A stretch of DNA of 64,000 nucleotides from Puccinia triticina (Eukaryota; Basidiomycota; Pucciniomycetes; Pucciniales; Pucciniaceae): the NCBI RefSeq assembly GCF_026914185.1, contig NC_070569.1, forward strand, positions 1,488,001 to 1,552,000, given 5' to 3'. Both the position numbers and the translations under genes were made by a program. How positions within the stretch are numbered: the stretch's first letter is position 1; each line of letters begins with the position of its first letter. Below, one piece after another: positions 32,129-44,718 of the stretch. The notes under the pieces were generated by a model. It saw nothing but the letters and a program-made list of their open reading frames with translations, did not search any database and was not told where the DNA came from.

Positions 32129-33205
32129 ATGTACAGGCAAGATATTACATCTGAGAAAAACTTGACGGATTTTTATGACAACAAGGATACCATAATGATT
32201 GCTGCTAACTGTATGTATTCAAGATATAAATTCAAGCAAGATGACCTTCAAGATTTAACAGGGTATGAAATACGTCAAAAAGATTTGCCAGGAATATATG
32301 ATTTATCTCATTTCCAGATATTTTTTGAAGGTGAGATAGATCAAATTTATGTCTTGTTTCCAAGTTTAAATCCAGTAAAACTTGCTGACTTTCATTCCCA
32401 AAAACAATTTTTAATCAAATCACAAAAAGTTCTTGAGGGAAGGAGTCTCAGATACTTAAAATTTCAATACATCAAGGCACTTTTAAGAGACAAATTTACC
32501 AGTCTTCTCTGGATATATATATCATGGCATGGATTAGTTGAAACTGATGTGATATTTGAAAGGTTGGAAGAATTGAAATCAATATCAGAACCATCTTCTT
32601 TGAATGAGCACCCAAACTTCATTCAAATAATAGAACACATCCAAGACTTGATCAATATATTCCATTACAATGGGGACACTGTTTTGGATCAAAAAATAAG
32701 AGTTTCTGCTTCTCATTTTCTTGGATTTATGGAAGAGAACTATTGCACTGATGCTCTTGAACTTGATAAAGGACCATCATTCAAGGAGAAATTAGCTTTG
32801 ATTTCATCAAGCATTCAGTTGCTTGATGGGCTGGAAAATATAATCAAGTACTTGGATGACAGATTCTATGAAGCCACACATGGTTATAGATATTTTGCAG
32901 TTGAAAAGAAAGTAGAGAAGATCAAAGAATACTGCGGTGAAGCTGTGATGGTTTCAAATTATCTCCAGCATCTTACTTCCAAAAACAAGGAACTTTTCTT
33001 GCAGACTGATTTGGGGATGAAAAACTATTCTCAGATTGATCAAGTTAAAGCAATTATCAAGACACTTGAGAACAATATAATCCGGTACAATGATGAGATT
33101 AAAAGTAAAATAGAAGAAGACAAGCTGTCAGAACCTTTCCTGCAGCTTTTTCTTTCTACTATCTACAACAATTCCCATTCTGACACTAGTTCCAGCAAAT
33201 TATGA
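32129..33205 (+). pseudogene. 3' part of an unrecognised host gene, right of the Helitron
   Basis: 358 open codons, AT-rich like 8688-9374 and unlike the Helitron. The frame may really start at an acceptor (TACAG, about 32130-32134) rather than at the ATG, because upstream sequence is noncoding and AT-rich. The protein is helical, with L-L-D-G-L-E-N-I-I-K-Y-L-D-D and a charged, Ser-rich C-terminus, and has no transmembrane segment. I recognise no domain. Matching composition and position suggest it is the downstream part of the gene broken at 9374; this is inference. The 3' flank 33209-33720 shows no gene. Confidence 0.5.
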
Positions 33206-33720
33206 ATCTTTCAAAGTAGAGAGTTTCTTTTTCTATTCTAATTAGACGTTGTAAAATATTCTTATAGGGGGGCTAAACTGGTCTATACTCATTCCTTTTT
33301 TACTGAAATTCCTACTCCTCAGAAATGCCATCAAGCATGTTGGAGCTTGAGCTATTTTCAGGCTGGTCTCCTTTCCTGACATATCAAGTTCTGTTTCCAG
33401 CCATTTCACACAAGCAACTCATTTTTGTCTACCATCTGAGCCCACTATGAGGATTGAAAACAAATTGCTACCTGTGATACAAATCATATTTTGCTTAAAT
33501 ATATACAACTGCTTGGACAAGATTGTCCAATACATTAGACTCCAAAAGCTGTCAGACAGAGAATGCTCACCCAGTTCTGCAATCCAGAACCAGCACATTG
33601 CAGAGCTCATCAGAAAAATGATATCTGGCACCTTCTCACCCTAGATGAGAAAGCACAAGCTTGCCATTAACCGGGAAAAATGGTAGTCCAATGCACAAAG
33701 ATCAGAATGTGAAGTAAATC

Positions 33721-36600
33721 TGTGTAGCAGGAATAGTGCGGGGAGATCAATGGGTGGATGCTAATCTGCACGATGTGGTAGACGGAAAAGTGAAAAATCA
33801 AAAGTTTTTCCTTATACATATATTGACTCACCCTAGGCCTCAAGATACCACCAAATGGACCTCAGAAATGGATTCTACAGCCAATTTTACCCCTAGTCAC
33901 CACTGGAAGCGTCACTGGAACCCCGCTGGATTGGAAGTTACACCCTCATGGACACGGCCAGCCCCAGTCATCAACCTGTCACAACCCTCAAGTCACCTTT
34001 CCCAGCTGCATGCAGTCTTCTGACCCCATTTCTGCACTCCTTGCATTAGTCTGACACCACTCATGCACCCCTTGCATGAAGTACCCCTGTATTTGACATT
34101 TCCCCGTTTTGTTTATGCACTCCTTGCATTAGTATGACATCATCTTTCATTTCTCACCCCACTTTCTGCCTGTATTTAGTATCTTCTGACACCACTTGTA
34201 CGCAGCCCACCAGCTAAAATCTCTCATCCAGGGTCCCCCTTGTAGCTAAAATCCCTCACATTTGTCTATATAAGGAGCTCTCTCCCCCCCAGTTGTTTTT
34301 CCCTCAGTTCAGTACCCACCAGTTATACAGATATCACCCATTAGCCAATATCATCACCCTTACACTTTTTCATAACATACCATATCAACCCTCTCATCTG
34401 CAATAACCACTGAGCTCACTCTCATATTCTCATACTCTCATATCACTGGTTGCATATCACGCACCTGTCACGAGTTACCCGGTTCTTGGTTCAACTCCCA
34501 ACTGAGACATATACCCTTCTCAGTCTAGACATTCTTCTCAACTCTTTATACCACCCTCTTGAGGACCTGTGTTCAACCCCCACCGGAAACATCAAGTCAA
34601 CTTTCACCCTTTCCATCATCATCAACCCTCACATCTTTCACATACCTGTCATCGAACAACTCCATCTGGAACTAGACCAGACCTATCACTTGATTAAAAC
34701 TTGCCAAGCTTAGCTTGGTGGGTCTTGTTATCTGATAGTATAGAAGGGCAGAGTTTGCACCTCCATCATCCCCTTCTCCATTCAGCAAAAGGGTTTCATA
34801 ACCACTTTTGAGTCTTACAACGAGATGGTGTTGAGGGACTGAATTTAACAGCTAACCAAAAATACATATAGTTCTACTCATAGTGTAGCAGGAATGCACC
34901 CGCCATTGCATTAAATCTATGTTGCCTTTTTGTTGTAGCTTTGAGTTATACAGTGTGGTGATTTATATAGGCAAGCGTGGTAGAATGTCCACGCGGGGAT
35001 AGCGCGGGTGGGGAATGCACAAAGCCGCTCAGGCAGAGTGCATTCCGGTGACATAAGCACTGAGGATGAGGTCAGGAAAGCACGCTAGGAAAGCTTACGG
35101 AAAGTCACGCGCGGATTGGAATGCACGGATCGCGGATTGCGGATTGGGTATTTGGATTGGAGCGGAAAAGATAGGGCTGGACTGCGGCGGGACTACACAC
35201 GTGAACTGGTAGCAGCGGCGCGTCAGCGGGTGAGCCATGACAGCCAGAGCGGGTTCCACCAGCGGGTGGAACCGGGGTGAAGGCGGTGGCAAGAGAACGG
35301 CTGACGGGGGCTAGACAGAGGATGGTGGGAGGACAAGCGCCGGAGAGGAGCGGAGTCTGGAAGAGTGACGAGCGGGATAGCGGGCGGAGCTGGAGGACTA
35401 GTGCGGGAAAGTGTCAGGTGTGCGGGATTGGGTGGGAACGGTGACATGCGTGGAGGAAAGGACGGGGGTGGCTCAGGGTTTTCTCTCTCTTTGGATCATC
35501 GGATTATCTTTATCCTATCAAATTATTACGGATTTTCACTCATCATTGTACTTACAACTACGGACGTGCAAGAGTTATTGGGAGATTATCTGTGTTCTTA
35601 TTCTTATTGGAGAGTTACTGCGGATTATTGTGCTTACGAAGTGCGGAGCTTTATTCACTTGCGGATTATTACGCTATAGATCAGGCTCAGTAGAGGAGCG
35701 CTGAAGGCTAGCGGAAAGTAGCAGTGCGGAGCCAAGTTACCGACAATCACACAGCCCGGACATCAATATTCTTGAAGAAGGCAGTCAGCGGACATTCTTC
35801 ACCAGCCAACCAGCTTTCTTTCTCACAACGGTATAGCGCCTTGCCGTTTCCATCTAGGATCATTCGCGCTGCCCATTAATTTCCAGTCTTGCTGGTCACC
35901 ATTGCTAACATCCTACTGTGAAAATAAAAAAACAGCACATTTTTTCTTACTTTTCAGCTTCGTTCTCAACCATTGTTTTCCTTTCTGTGTCTATCTCTCC
36001 TTTTAACAATCCCCGGTCGCCAAATCAATACCAAACATTTTCCAATCTGGTGTGCTTGCTTGCATTAATTATAAAGAAATATCCCGAAATGAACTAAGGA
36101 GGTGCATACTTGGAGAGAGAGAGAATCCACTCGTACCAGCCCCTAAAGCAGACATGTCAATCAACCTCAGCTTCCCAACTGGGCCAATAATAATTTGCAA
36201 CCGGCTCGCCAAAGTACCAGTCGTGCTGGGTGCCTCGAAGCCTGTCGTGCTGGGTGCCTCAAAGCCTGTTATGCTGGGTACCTCGAAGAACGGGACTACA
36301 GTCCATCTCGGCGTAGTCGAGCTCAGCCACACCACGGCCTGTCAAGTTCTGAATTTGAGTACAGAACTCTTCTGGAACTGTAAGTTTTCTTCTCAGCGAG
36401 TAAAGGCTGTGATGAAACCAGCCTCGCACCCAATCTAACATTGTATTTCTCATTCCGTTGAATACCGCAGCTATTGCTGGCAATGTTTCAGCCCACAACC
36501 CTGGCCTACAGCCCGGTGAGGCGCATACACAACCCAAACCCTGAGTTACTCAGCAAGAAGGGATAGCCGCTTCGGCGAGCACGTTACCTGCAAGTACAGA
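33721..36600. other. LTR-like debris between host DNA and copia1
   Basis: TGTAGCAGGAAT occurs at 33724 and 34884 and resembles a Ty1 LTR start (compare copia2, TGTAGGAAT). A TATATAAGG box is at about 34268. If the second start is real, an LTR of about 944 bp (34884-35827) ends TCTCACA before ACGGTATAGCGCC. Neither copy has a visible partner or target duplication. A 25-bp tandem triplet (GTGCTGGGTGCCTCGAAGCC) lies at about 36218-36294. No gene is recognised. Confidence 0.35.
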
Positions 36601-37044
36601 AGCCAAAGGATATATAAAGACCAGGTCTTGCCGCACATAACCTGACTTCATCCAACTATCTCACATTCACAGTTTTTCATAACAATCCACAATCCTCTGA
36701 CCTTGACCGTGCGCATTATCAATTGCAATTGATCTTTTTCCATCTTCATAGTTTCCTTAAAAACATCTGCTTGTTATCACCTCATAATTACCTCTTAACA
36801 CTCTTCCTCGTCTCCTTAATAAACTTGCCCTTTTGCTATCTCAACTCTTCTCTCAAGCGCTGTTTTTACTGCTTCTCCTTATCTCTTTCTTTAACCCATT
36901 GGCTTGCATCTCACTTAAATTCCTTTAACTATCATTACCCTTGCTCTTAGGTAAGATCCAACACCGTCACTTGTTTTTCTCAAAAGTCTAGCCACACAGC
37001 GTTGTTGAAATAAAAATTTGCTCTTAGTCCTTTGAATTCTCACA
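36600..37044 (+). repeat. Probable 5' LTR (part) of copia1
   Basis: A TATATAA box at 36610-36616 and a pyrimidine-rich transcribed region precede the primer site at 37045, as expected for the R/U5 side of an LTR. The left end is not defined and the 3' LTR is not found in the window. Confidence 0.4.
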
Positions 37045-37062
37045 GATTTACAGTCTTGGCGC
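37045..37062 (+). promoter_or_regulatory. copia1 primer site complementary to a tRNA-Tyr 5' half
   Basis: GATTTACAGTCTTGGCGC. Its reverse complement contains CAAGACTGTAAATC, the anticodon arm of tRNA-Tyr (GTA). This is an internal tRNA position, so priming would use a half-tRNA as in Drosophila copia. copia2 has nearly the same site at 56313. Confidence 0.6.
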
Positions 37063-37117
37063 AACAAAACGGCATTCCTCAAACAAATCAAAAAGACAAA
37101 TAAGAGCAAGGACAACC

Positions 37118-39249
37118 ATGGCATCCACCAAAGAAGAACTTTCAACCCTTCCGATGCTTTCCGGCAGCAGTAATTATCCTATGTGGGCCCAACGTCTTAC
37201 CACATACCTCGGACACAAGGAACTTCTTACTACGGTGAACACCGATCCTGGCGCAAATCCGACTCAGGCGGTCACCAAGAAGCTCAACGAATCAGCCTTC
37301 ATCATTAGCTCCAGAATAGGTGATCGAATTTACCACGGCATTGTAACCCCGCAAAGAGCTTCTAATGGATTCGCCATATGGGCAAAGGTCAAACGGATGT
37401 ATGGCTCAAACACCATTCATAACCGAACTCGAGCTGAGAACAAGTGGACAAATCTCTTCTTCAACGGCAATATTAATCAATTTCTCGATCTAGTTGAGCT
37501 CTGCCTTGCCGAATTTGCTGCGATTGGCAAAGTCAAAACCAAGAGCGACATCTGTGGATTCATAATCGCTAAAATATCAGTAAAGCGTCCCGGACTCACC
37601 GACCCGTTTCTCACAAACAAAGTTCTCCTTAATGACTCTGAAGCCTTAATCGAGAAGTTGCGAGATCTTGCTAACCACGAAGAACTCACTCACAAGAGTG
37701 ATCAGAGTGAAAAGACTGCAGTAGCTCTCGCCAGCAGTTCTTGAATTTGCCCGCCTCCCAGGTGCAAGAAAACCCACAATCCTCTCGCCACTCACCCAGA
37801 ATCGAAATGCTGGGCGCTGCACCCTTCTCAAAGACCCATTCGTGACCTTCCTGCCACTAGCCATGGAACAACTGCCCCCAATAGTCAACCCACTCAGCAG
37901 TCGTCATTGTGCGATACTCCGTCCTTTGCCAACTTAACAACAGCGCACTGTCTTCTCACCAAACCTAATCAACTGGCTCCGGTGCTTGATTTGGGTGCTT
38001 CGCACCATATGTTGAACGATCTAGCCTTCTTCACCAAAACCAAAGTAGTCAACATCCCCATAAGCACTGGCAAGGGATCTGACGACTTGACTGCCACTCG
38101 CGGAGGCATGGCTCAAATTCTTCAATCAACCGGCAAGATAGTCGTGCTAGCCAATGCGCTATACGTTCCTGGACTCACAAGGAATCTCATTTCCGTTGGG
38201 CAGCTCATAACAACAAGTATGAACATCCGCAAGGTAGCCAGCAACTATAAAGTGGTTATCAATGAATCTATCTACTTTTCCTGCAACTTAATAAACGGCA
38301 TCTTTGAGTTCAACATCCCGATTGGCCCAGTTTCTGCGCTAGTTGCCGCCCTAGCCTCAACTACTCACTCCCGTCCAACCACTCCCTTTCAAACTTGGCA
38401 CAAATCGACTGGGGCATGCCAGCATTGGAAGGATCCGGGTTGCCATTGACAATCCGTCACTGTCCTTGAATAGCGCATGTGACTCTTGCATGCTCGGAAA
38501 GACTTCAAAAGTTCCCTTCAAAGGAAGCTTTGACAAAACGCAAAATCCACTTGAAGTCATCCACGGCGATTTAGTTGGACCAATATCTCCGTCCACCAAA
38601 TCAGGGGCACGTTACTTCCTAACCCTTGTCGGTCAACACACCGGCTTTATTAGTGTTACGCTCCTCAAAGATAATTCAAAGGCTTGCAAAGCCATTATTG
38701 AATTCAAGACATACTTCGAAAACCAGACAGGCCATCACATGAAAAAACTGATTACGGATGGAGGTGGCGAATTTGTCAACAAAAGTCTCTCCAATCAACT
38801 CAAGACAGCCGGTATTCATCACAACGTTGCTCCTCCGTCTACCCCACAGCACAATGGAGTTGCCGAGTGAGCCGACAAAACCATCATAAATATGGCTTGA
38901 TGCATGATGATTCAATCCAAGCTAGCCAAGGAGTGGTGGGGGGAATCAGTCAAGACGGCCATGATGACGACAAACTGTCTCCCGTCATTAGGTTGCAGCA
39001 AAATCTCGCCAATCAAACAGCTTTTCAAGAAAGTTCCGAACCTCAAAGTCTTCAAGCCCTTTGGCTGCAAGACTTGGATGATCAAACCCAAACAGCTCAG
39101 GACTGGAAAATTTGACCCAGTGGCGTGGGAGGGAATCTTAATTGGCTACAGCAATGACTACTCCGCGTATCGAGTGGTTTGCATCACTGACAAAAAGGTC
39201 ATTGAGAATCATCATGCCTACTTCGATGAATCCTCTTTTCCCACACTAA
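37118..39249 (+). pseudogene. copia1 Gag-protease-integrase (decayed Ty1/copia), 5' portion
   Basis: Starts ATG 37118 (M-A-S-T-K-E-E-L). The Gag region runs to a TGA at 37742-37744, after which the same frame continues with a zinc-knuckle-like C-K-K-T-H-N...C-W. The protease motif is altered to V-L-D-L-G-A-S (Ser to Leu after the Asp, about 37984-38004). A one-base frameshift lies near 38405-38418, in the integrase finger. The integrase core follows: H-G-D-L-V-G, T-D-G-G-G-E-F, and H-N-G-V-A-E. TGA codons are at 38868-38870 and 38898-38900, where copia2 has arginine codons. The frame runs on to F-D-E-S-S-F-P, where the MULE begins. Continuation is at 44266. Non-functional. Confidence 0.85.
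39228..39249 (+). repeat. 22-bp direct repeat flanking the MULE, left copy
   Basis: Begins GAATCCTCTTTTCCCACACT and is identical to 44266-44287. It lies in copia1 coding sequence, which resumes after the right copy. It acts as a target duplication, though MULEs usually make 8-11 bp. Confidence 0.75.
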
Positions 39250-39754
39250 GCCTGCCTGAATGTAGAACCAATAAGTCACTCCCAAAAGCGTAATACTGTA
39301 GATTGAAATACACAAAGCATTTGGATTTTCTTGTGATAACTATGAGCACCCGGGGAAAAATAGGAGGAAAGCCGATGGGCTGAGCCAAGCGGGTGGAGTA
39401 AGGAGTGGTCTCAATTGTGGTGTGATGGGGGCAGGCAAGGATGGATGGGTCTCAACAGCACAGCTGCCTGGCTTTTAGACTGAAGATTCCTCCAGGGCGA
39501 GCAGGGAGTTGTGCTTTGGAATTTTTCTTGTTCTCATTTCGGTGGCATCAATGTGTAAGTATCAATGGCGCATCTCCCATCTTTGTTGCTGGGGTAACAA
39601 TTATTGATTGCTCTTGCTTACTTGCTTCTAAGGCAACATCACAATTCATTATCGGTAGCTGATACATAAGGATTTGCATTTAATAAATAATTGAAAACAA
39701 CCAAACCCCCAACGGCAGAACTACAAGCGCTTCTCAACAAAATATCGGACCAAT

Positions 39755-42700
39755 TCACCTGATTTGCTTCCTTAAGTCCTTCTGCGGCAACATGTTCTCG
39801 ACACTCCCAAGAATTTCCCAGCCATCCGTTCTGAGCTGCTTGAGATCCTCCACCGTACAGTTGGCCAAGCAGTCGTCCTTGTGATCCTTGTGAGTGAGAA
39901 GGCCCTCCGCCGTCTTAAGCCACTTGACTCCCGCTTCTTGCAACTGGCTAGTAAGTTTGTCGACTTCGTCACGCGGTAAACACTGCACCACAGAAATCCC
40001 GGGGAAGCTCACATATCTCGGTTTCGACGCCTTGGGGCACTTGTAGGTGATATGTGTGAGGATCCGTTCACACGAATCCTTGAAACCCCACATCCAATCC
40101 GGCGAAACTTGGGAAAGAACAAGACGTCAATTCTTGGCGACCTTGAGGATGTTGTTCGTTAGTTTCAGCGCGTTGAACAGCGAGGCCAGCAGGTTCAAAA
40201 GATGGTGTTTAATTTCATCTTCAGTGAGGTAGAGGTTGTTTGCTGGTAGCGGAGGCGGCATTGACGGACAGCCGTGTTGGTTAGTTAAGCCTCCAGCATC
40301 AAACCCCAAGAGACCCTTGTCGACCTCCGCTGGCTCATCGGCGTGGGTGGGATCTTCTCTCGGCTCGGCATGCGGAGGAAGCTGGGAAGCCAAAGCGCGG
40401 GTCATTGGCTTCCTTGGCTTCTTAACAGGCCTACCAACCGTAGTATCCTGGGCCTCTGATGCGATGAGCGACCTTGCAGAGAGTTCCTGTCTAATTGACC
40501 GGTCGAGTATCCAGTCTTTGGAGTGGATGGTCACGTCAGTCACCGCCGGCTCTATCGTCGGCTTGTCAACAAATTGAACAGCATTCTCGACTATCAGCAT
40601 CTTGTATTCCTTTGAAAGGTAAAACATGTGCTTGCATCCGCTCCTGTAGCGGCAGAAGTACTCACACGTGCAGCTGTGAAGTTGCGCGAGGTTGTTGCTG
40701 GTGGCTGACTGGAAGCGAACCATGTATATTGCTCTAAGGGGGTCCCTAAACAAAGAAATCCAAAACTTCGAAGGAAGCATTGTTTTTATCGATGTGTTTG
40801 AATCTGAGCAGAAGTGAGAGAAAGTGAGCTTACATGAGTTGGAAACTCCATGATGAATATGCCAAGCAGCTCCAAAACAGCTGGTGTGTATCCATCTGCG
40901 CGAGCCTTCGCCAAGGCTTGGAACTTGTTCACCCGCTGGTATTTGATACCTTCAGCAACTTGCAGGTGTGTCATGAGGTAGGCAGGGTGCACTTGGTCGG
41001 TCAGGATCTGTACCACCTCATCGATTCGGGGTCGCAAGTCGTTGAGGTAGTGTGACTTTAAGACTTGGTGCCACGCTTCTACACAGTTGTTAGTGTGGAT
41101 GCCCTGGTGAGGGGTCTGAAATACAGTGTGATGGGGGTAGAATGAGTGTATTAGTTAATTGTCAAATGGCTGTTAGTCGGCGGCATATATTCATCGTATA
41201 CAACTGACCATGCAATATACCGTTGCCCAGTGAATGATGTTGTTGTACCACTGGGTACAAACATAATGGACGAAGGTAGGATTGACATCTGACCATTTGG
41301 CGAAAAATCTGTTCAACTTGATCACCGGATCGTTCTCCCCATATACCATGTCGCGAAATTCCTTCAGAGCTTCTTCTGCTTGTGCACCGACATAGAGTAT
41401 CGCCCGTTTTTTGAACGCCCGGAAAACATGAAAGATGCACCAGTAGAATTTGGGTGCTAGCGAGCCAAGGTCTGAGTAGGCTGCTCTGACACCGTTCCGG
41501 ATTGCAGGCGCACAATCACTCAATACCGCGCATGGTATGATGCCGGTTGACTTGCGAAGCCATTTCATGATTGCTTCAATAGGTTCCCTGCAAAACAGTA
41601 CAAAACGGTGTTTAAAGCAAGACGGGTTAATTGATGGCTTTGATACTACGATGGGGTTATCATAGGGAGGGTACTTACGTGGCCTCTGACGCTGTGAAAG
41701 CCCAGCATATTGGTAGGCCCTTGCCAACAACGGGATCACGGATCATAATCGTATATAGACTGAACTTTTGGCCATCTGAAAGGCAGCTGTTGTCGGCCGT
41801 GTTGTACGTGCTGGTGACCATTATCATACCTTGTCCATACTTAAGGAGCTGCTCTCTTTGCCACGGAGATTGGAATGCAAAAACGAAGTCGCTTTTGTCT
41901 TCCGAGGTTGAAAGTAAGGTGTTCCAATCTTGATCCTTCAAATTTTTGTTCCACAGGTCTATTGACTTGAAAGAATCGGGATCACGCCGAGCCAACACGG
42001 CCACACGGGTGCGGATGAGATGGCGCACCCGATCATACTTGACATATTTGGCCTTGGGCTGGTTGTCGGTTCCAATGCACATCTAGATGGGGGTGAAGGA
42101 ACAAACTGATTAGAACGAGTTCAGATACTGTAGATTTTATGCAAAAGGAGATCACTAACTCGGAATATATCTGAATTGTGCAGAAGAGCCTGAATTGCCG
42201 GCCAGCTCAGCCCTGATATCACCCGTTCCGTAAGCCAGTCATCAAGCATCTTCGGAATCCGATTGGCCTTGATTTCTTCGGTGGAAAAGGGGTCATGGTT
42301 GTGCTGCCATTTCCATTTGACGCGGAGTGAGTTGGTCGGAATATGATGGAAAATGGTGAAACCGGCCTTGCATCAACATTTGCGGGAAACAGCCCTCTGC
42401 TTTCGCGAATTCGGAGTTGCTGTGTGTGCTCCGCTGCGCGGGCATTTGAACGCCAGGCGGAAAAAGGCTTCGGCAGGGCGGCCCATTCGGCCAGAAGTTG
42501 GTTTGAGTGCCGGGTCATTGTTGTCGTACCGTTTTTTGTTCCAATAGACGGTGGTTTGCATAGCGGTGACAAAATCTTCTGCGTCAGCTCGAGTGTGACC
42601 TGGGATTGTAAACTTGTGTATGGGCTCGGGGAATGAAGGAGCAGCGGTGCCACCCCTGCGAATCATGCGTAGAGAATTGGGAGCTGAGTGTTGACGAGAC

Positions 42701-42822
42701 TGGACCGGTACCATCTGAGTGAAGGGGAGAGGGACTACTTCATATATATCATCAACAAGGGGGTATGGGTCCGGTGCTGGATTGGAGTGGGAATGAACCT
42801 GGCTGATTTTTTGCTTTGTCAT
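39755..42822 (-). pseudogene. MULE transposase with SWIM zinc finger, multi-exon, broken by stops
   Basis: Start M-T-K-Q-K-I-S at 42822. Exon 1 contains a FAR1-like zinc region with the K-W-K-W-Q-H-N-H-D-P motif and a TGA at about 42371. Exon 2 begins near 42082. Its first catalytic site reads V-T-S-T-Y-N-T (about 41803-41823), where the family has D-x-T, so the Asp appears replaced by Thr. Exon 3 has the second Asp (L-S-D-C-A-P) and W-C-I-F-H-V-F. Exon 4 supplies the Glu in N-N-C-V-E-A-W-H (about 41068-41092). Exon 5 has the SWIM finger C-T-C-E-Y-F-C...C-K-H (about 40620-40670). A TGA at 40129-40127 precedes about 120 more in-frame codons to 39755. Introns are GT-AG, 60-120 nt. Domain order is complete; activity is doubtful. 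Confidence 0.8.
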
Positions 42823-42949
42823 GATTGCTTGATAAGTGGAAGAGGGAGTTGCCGCAGGGGAAAAACGAAAAAGGTTGAAAGAGAGAGTGAAGAGCAAATC
42901 CCAACGGAGGAAGGGTGGGCAGATGGGTGGTACTGGCAGTGAAAGCTAA

Positions 42950-43746
42950 GGCCCCGTTTGGCAGCAGTGATGTTATGTAATAACTACTGCTTTTCTATAA
43001 CCGGGCCTCACCGAGGCCCAAATCATATCACTCACGCGTTTGGCAGATTTGAGAAGTGATGAAGGTCATCACGACTTTTGTCATCACCGCTCATCATCCC
43101 CGCCATTTCCCACATAGTACCCCTGGGGGTGTATTTGGGATGATATCGGCACACTTACACAACACATCCCCAACCATACCCTCCCACCAGTATATTTGTT
43201 CCGGTACTCCCCTCGATGGCCGGTACAGACTTTGTACCGGCCATCGAACTTAGTCCACACTCCACTCCCATTGATTCCAACACACCTGCTCATCAAGAGA
43301 ATATGCCCCCTGCAAGGTTGGATCTACCGACCATCCTCGTTAGCGACCAACTGTGTCGGCCATTATCGGGAGTGGATGATCCCTTGATGACCGATACAGT
43401 CATTCATCAAAGGGAGATGACCTCGTATTCCCTTTGGTGACCAATTCTATCATTCATCAAAGAGTCTACATGTATGTATATGTACTCCCTGATCTCGATG
43501 AACGATCAAGTTGGTCATTGAAACGACCTTGAACTCGCCTCGATGAGCATTTCTACCGGCCATCAAATACACAATCCAATGGCCGGCAAGTACCGGCCAT
43601 GCAGCTTGTTATGTAGATCAAAGTAAATGACTCGAGTGTCTGCCAAACACTCAAGTTATGTAGAAATATATGAAATACACAAGTGATGTGTATCACATTA
43701 GGTAAGTGCATGTCATCACATGACATCACTGCTGCCAAACGGGGGC
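42950..43746. mobile_element. Tourist/PIF-type MITE (797 bp) with TAA duplication
   Basis: Ends GGCCCCGTTTGGCAGCAGTG and, inverted, GCCCCCGTTTGGCAGCAGTG. TAA flanks both sides (42947-42949 and 43747-43749). No open frame of note. Contains a perfect 14-bp palindrome arm (43214-43227 with 43233-43246) and several ACCGGCCAT motifs. Confidence 0.7.
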
Positions 43747-44265
43747 TAAATAATAAGGTTGGGGTGATGATAAGAGAGCGAGCTGAGAAAACAAAGAAAG
43801 ATAACCAAGTTAACAACAAAGATAACCAAATTGAAGAGTAATGGTGCCTAAGTTGTGGCGAAGATAAATTCAGCAGATGAAAGGTTGAAATTGAATAGCC
43901 AAGATTGACCACGAAGCCGAGAGTAAGTAAAAATTTATGCAGGCCTGCCTGTGGTGAAACTATACGGTGAACTGAGAGATATGTAGACCACAGCGTACTT
44001 GCTGGGGGCTTACATATATATATTTTCTGGTGCAACAGCGCGGTACAAGGGAATCCACAACCTTGTTGTTTCAGACCGCATGGCCTAGCTTTGGAGGGGC
44101 AACCGGTGTTCCGAGGTATAGATGTGGGAGAAGATGTGCGAAAGCGTTGCTGATGGGCGGCCGATACAATAATCTGCGTTGGGATACGGGAGTCCCACCG
44201 TAGCAAGCACATAGGTAATATTTCTGCTTTTTTCAGGGACTTATTGCTTCTACATTCGCCTGCCG

Positions 44266-44634
44266 GAATCCTCTTTTCCCACACTAACAGCCATAAACCC
44301 CAGCCATGATTCGTTCAGCCATTCTCCTTTCGCCGAAATCATTTCATCACCAAATCTTCCCTTTGAAGAAGACATTCCAACTCCTCCCTCAGAAGAAGAT
44401 CTCCATGAGATACCTCAATTGACCGATCATGACCGGGATGATCAGCTCATGGATATCGATGATGAACAACTTGCGCTTGACCAAACTGAGCCCAGAAATC
44501 CGTCAATCAGAAGACTCATCATCCACGGACCACGTCACCCAACACTAATCCAAGGTGATGTGGACAAATCAAGCATCCTCCATAAGCTCTCTTGGCAACA
44601 ACAGTCAAACCTAAAAATCATCAACAAGCCATGA
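44266..44634 (+). pseudogene. copia1 continuation: linker between integrase and RT
   Basis: Resumes copia1 after the MULE: S-S-F-P-T-L-T-A-I-N-P-S-H parallels copia2 at about 58626-58665. It runs to I-I-H-G-P-R-H-P-T-L-I and a TGA at 44632-44634, five bases before the next TIR element. RT and RNase H of copia1 are not found anywhere in the window. Confidence 0.7.
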
Positions 44635-44718
44635 ATCAGTGTTCCGTGCGGAATATCCTGTCAGGGTCACGGAATATCCGGTAAATACTCAGAATATCCG
44701 GTCAGTTTTTCGGATCAG

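Larger units (their letters stand above)
39250..44265 (-). mobile_element. Mutator-like (MULE) transposon inserted in copia1
   Basis: Imperfect terminal inverted repeats of about 40-45 bp: the left has GAATGTAGAACCAATAAGTC and the right, inverted, GAATGTAGAAGCAATAAGTC. A transposase gene fills the left two-thirds on the minus strand. A Tourist-like MITE (42950-43746) sits just upstream of the transposase start. The remaining 43750-44265 is noncoding promoter-side sequence. Confidence 0.8.

Noticed and set aside
34441..34600. tRNA-derived SINE or tRNA (GGTTCAACTCC box-B-like words)
   Set aside because: No box A at the right distance upstream and no cloverleaf; two B-box-like words alone are weak.
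34884..35827. Complete solo LTR
   Set aside because: TG...CA ends and a possible primer-like sequence are present, but no second copy or target duplication is visible, so it is reported only as debris.
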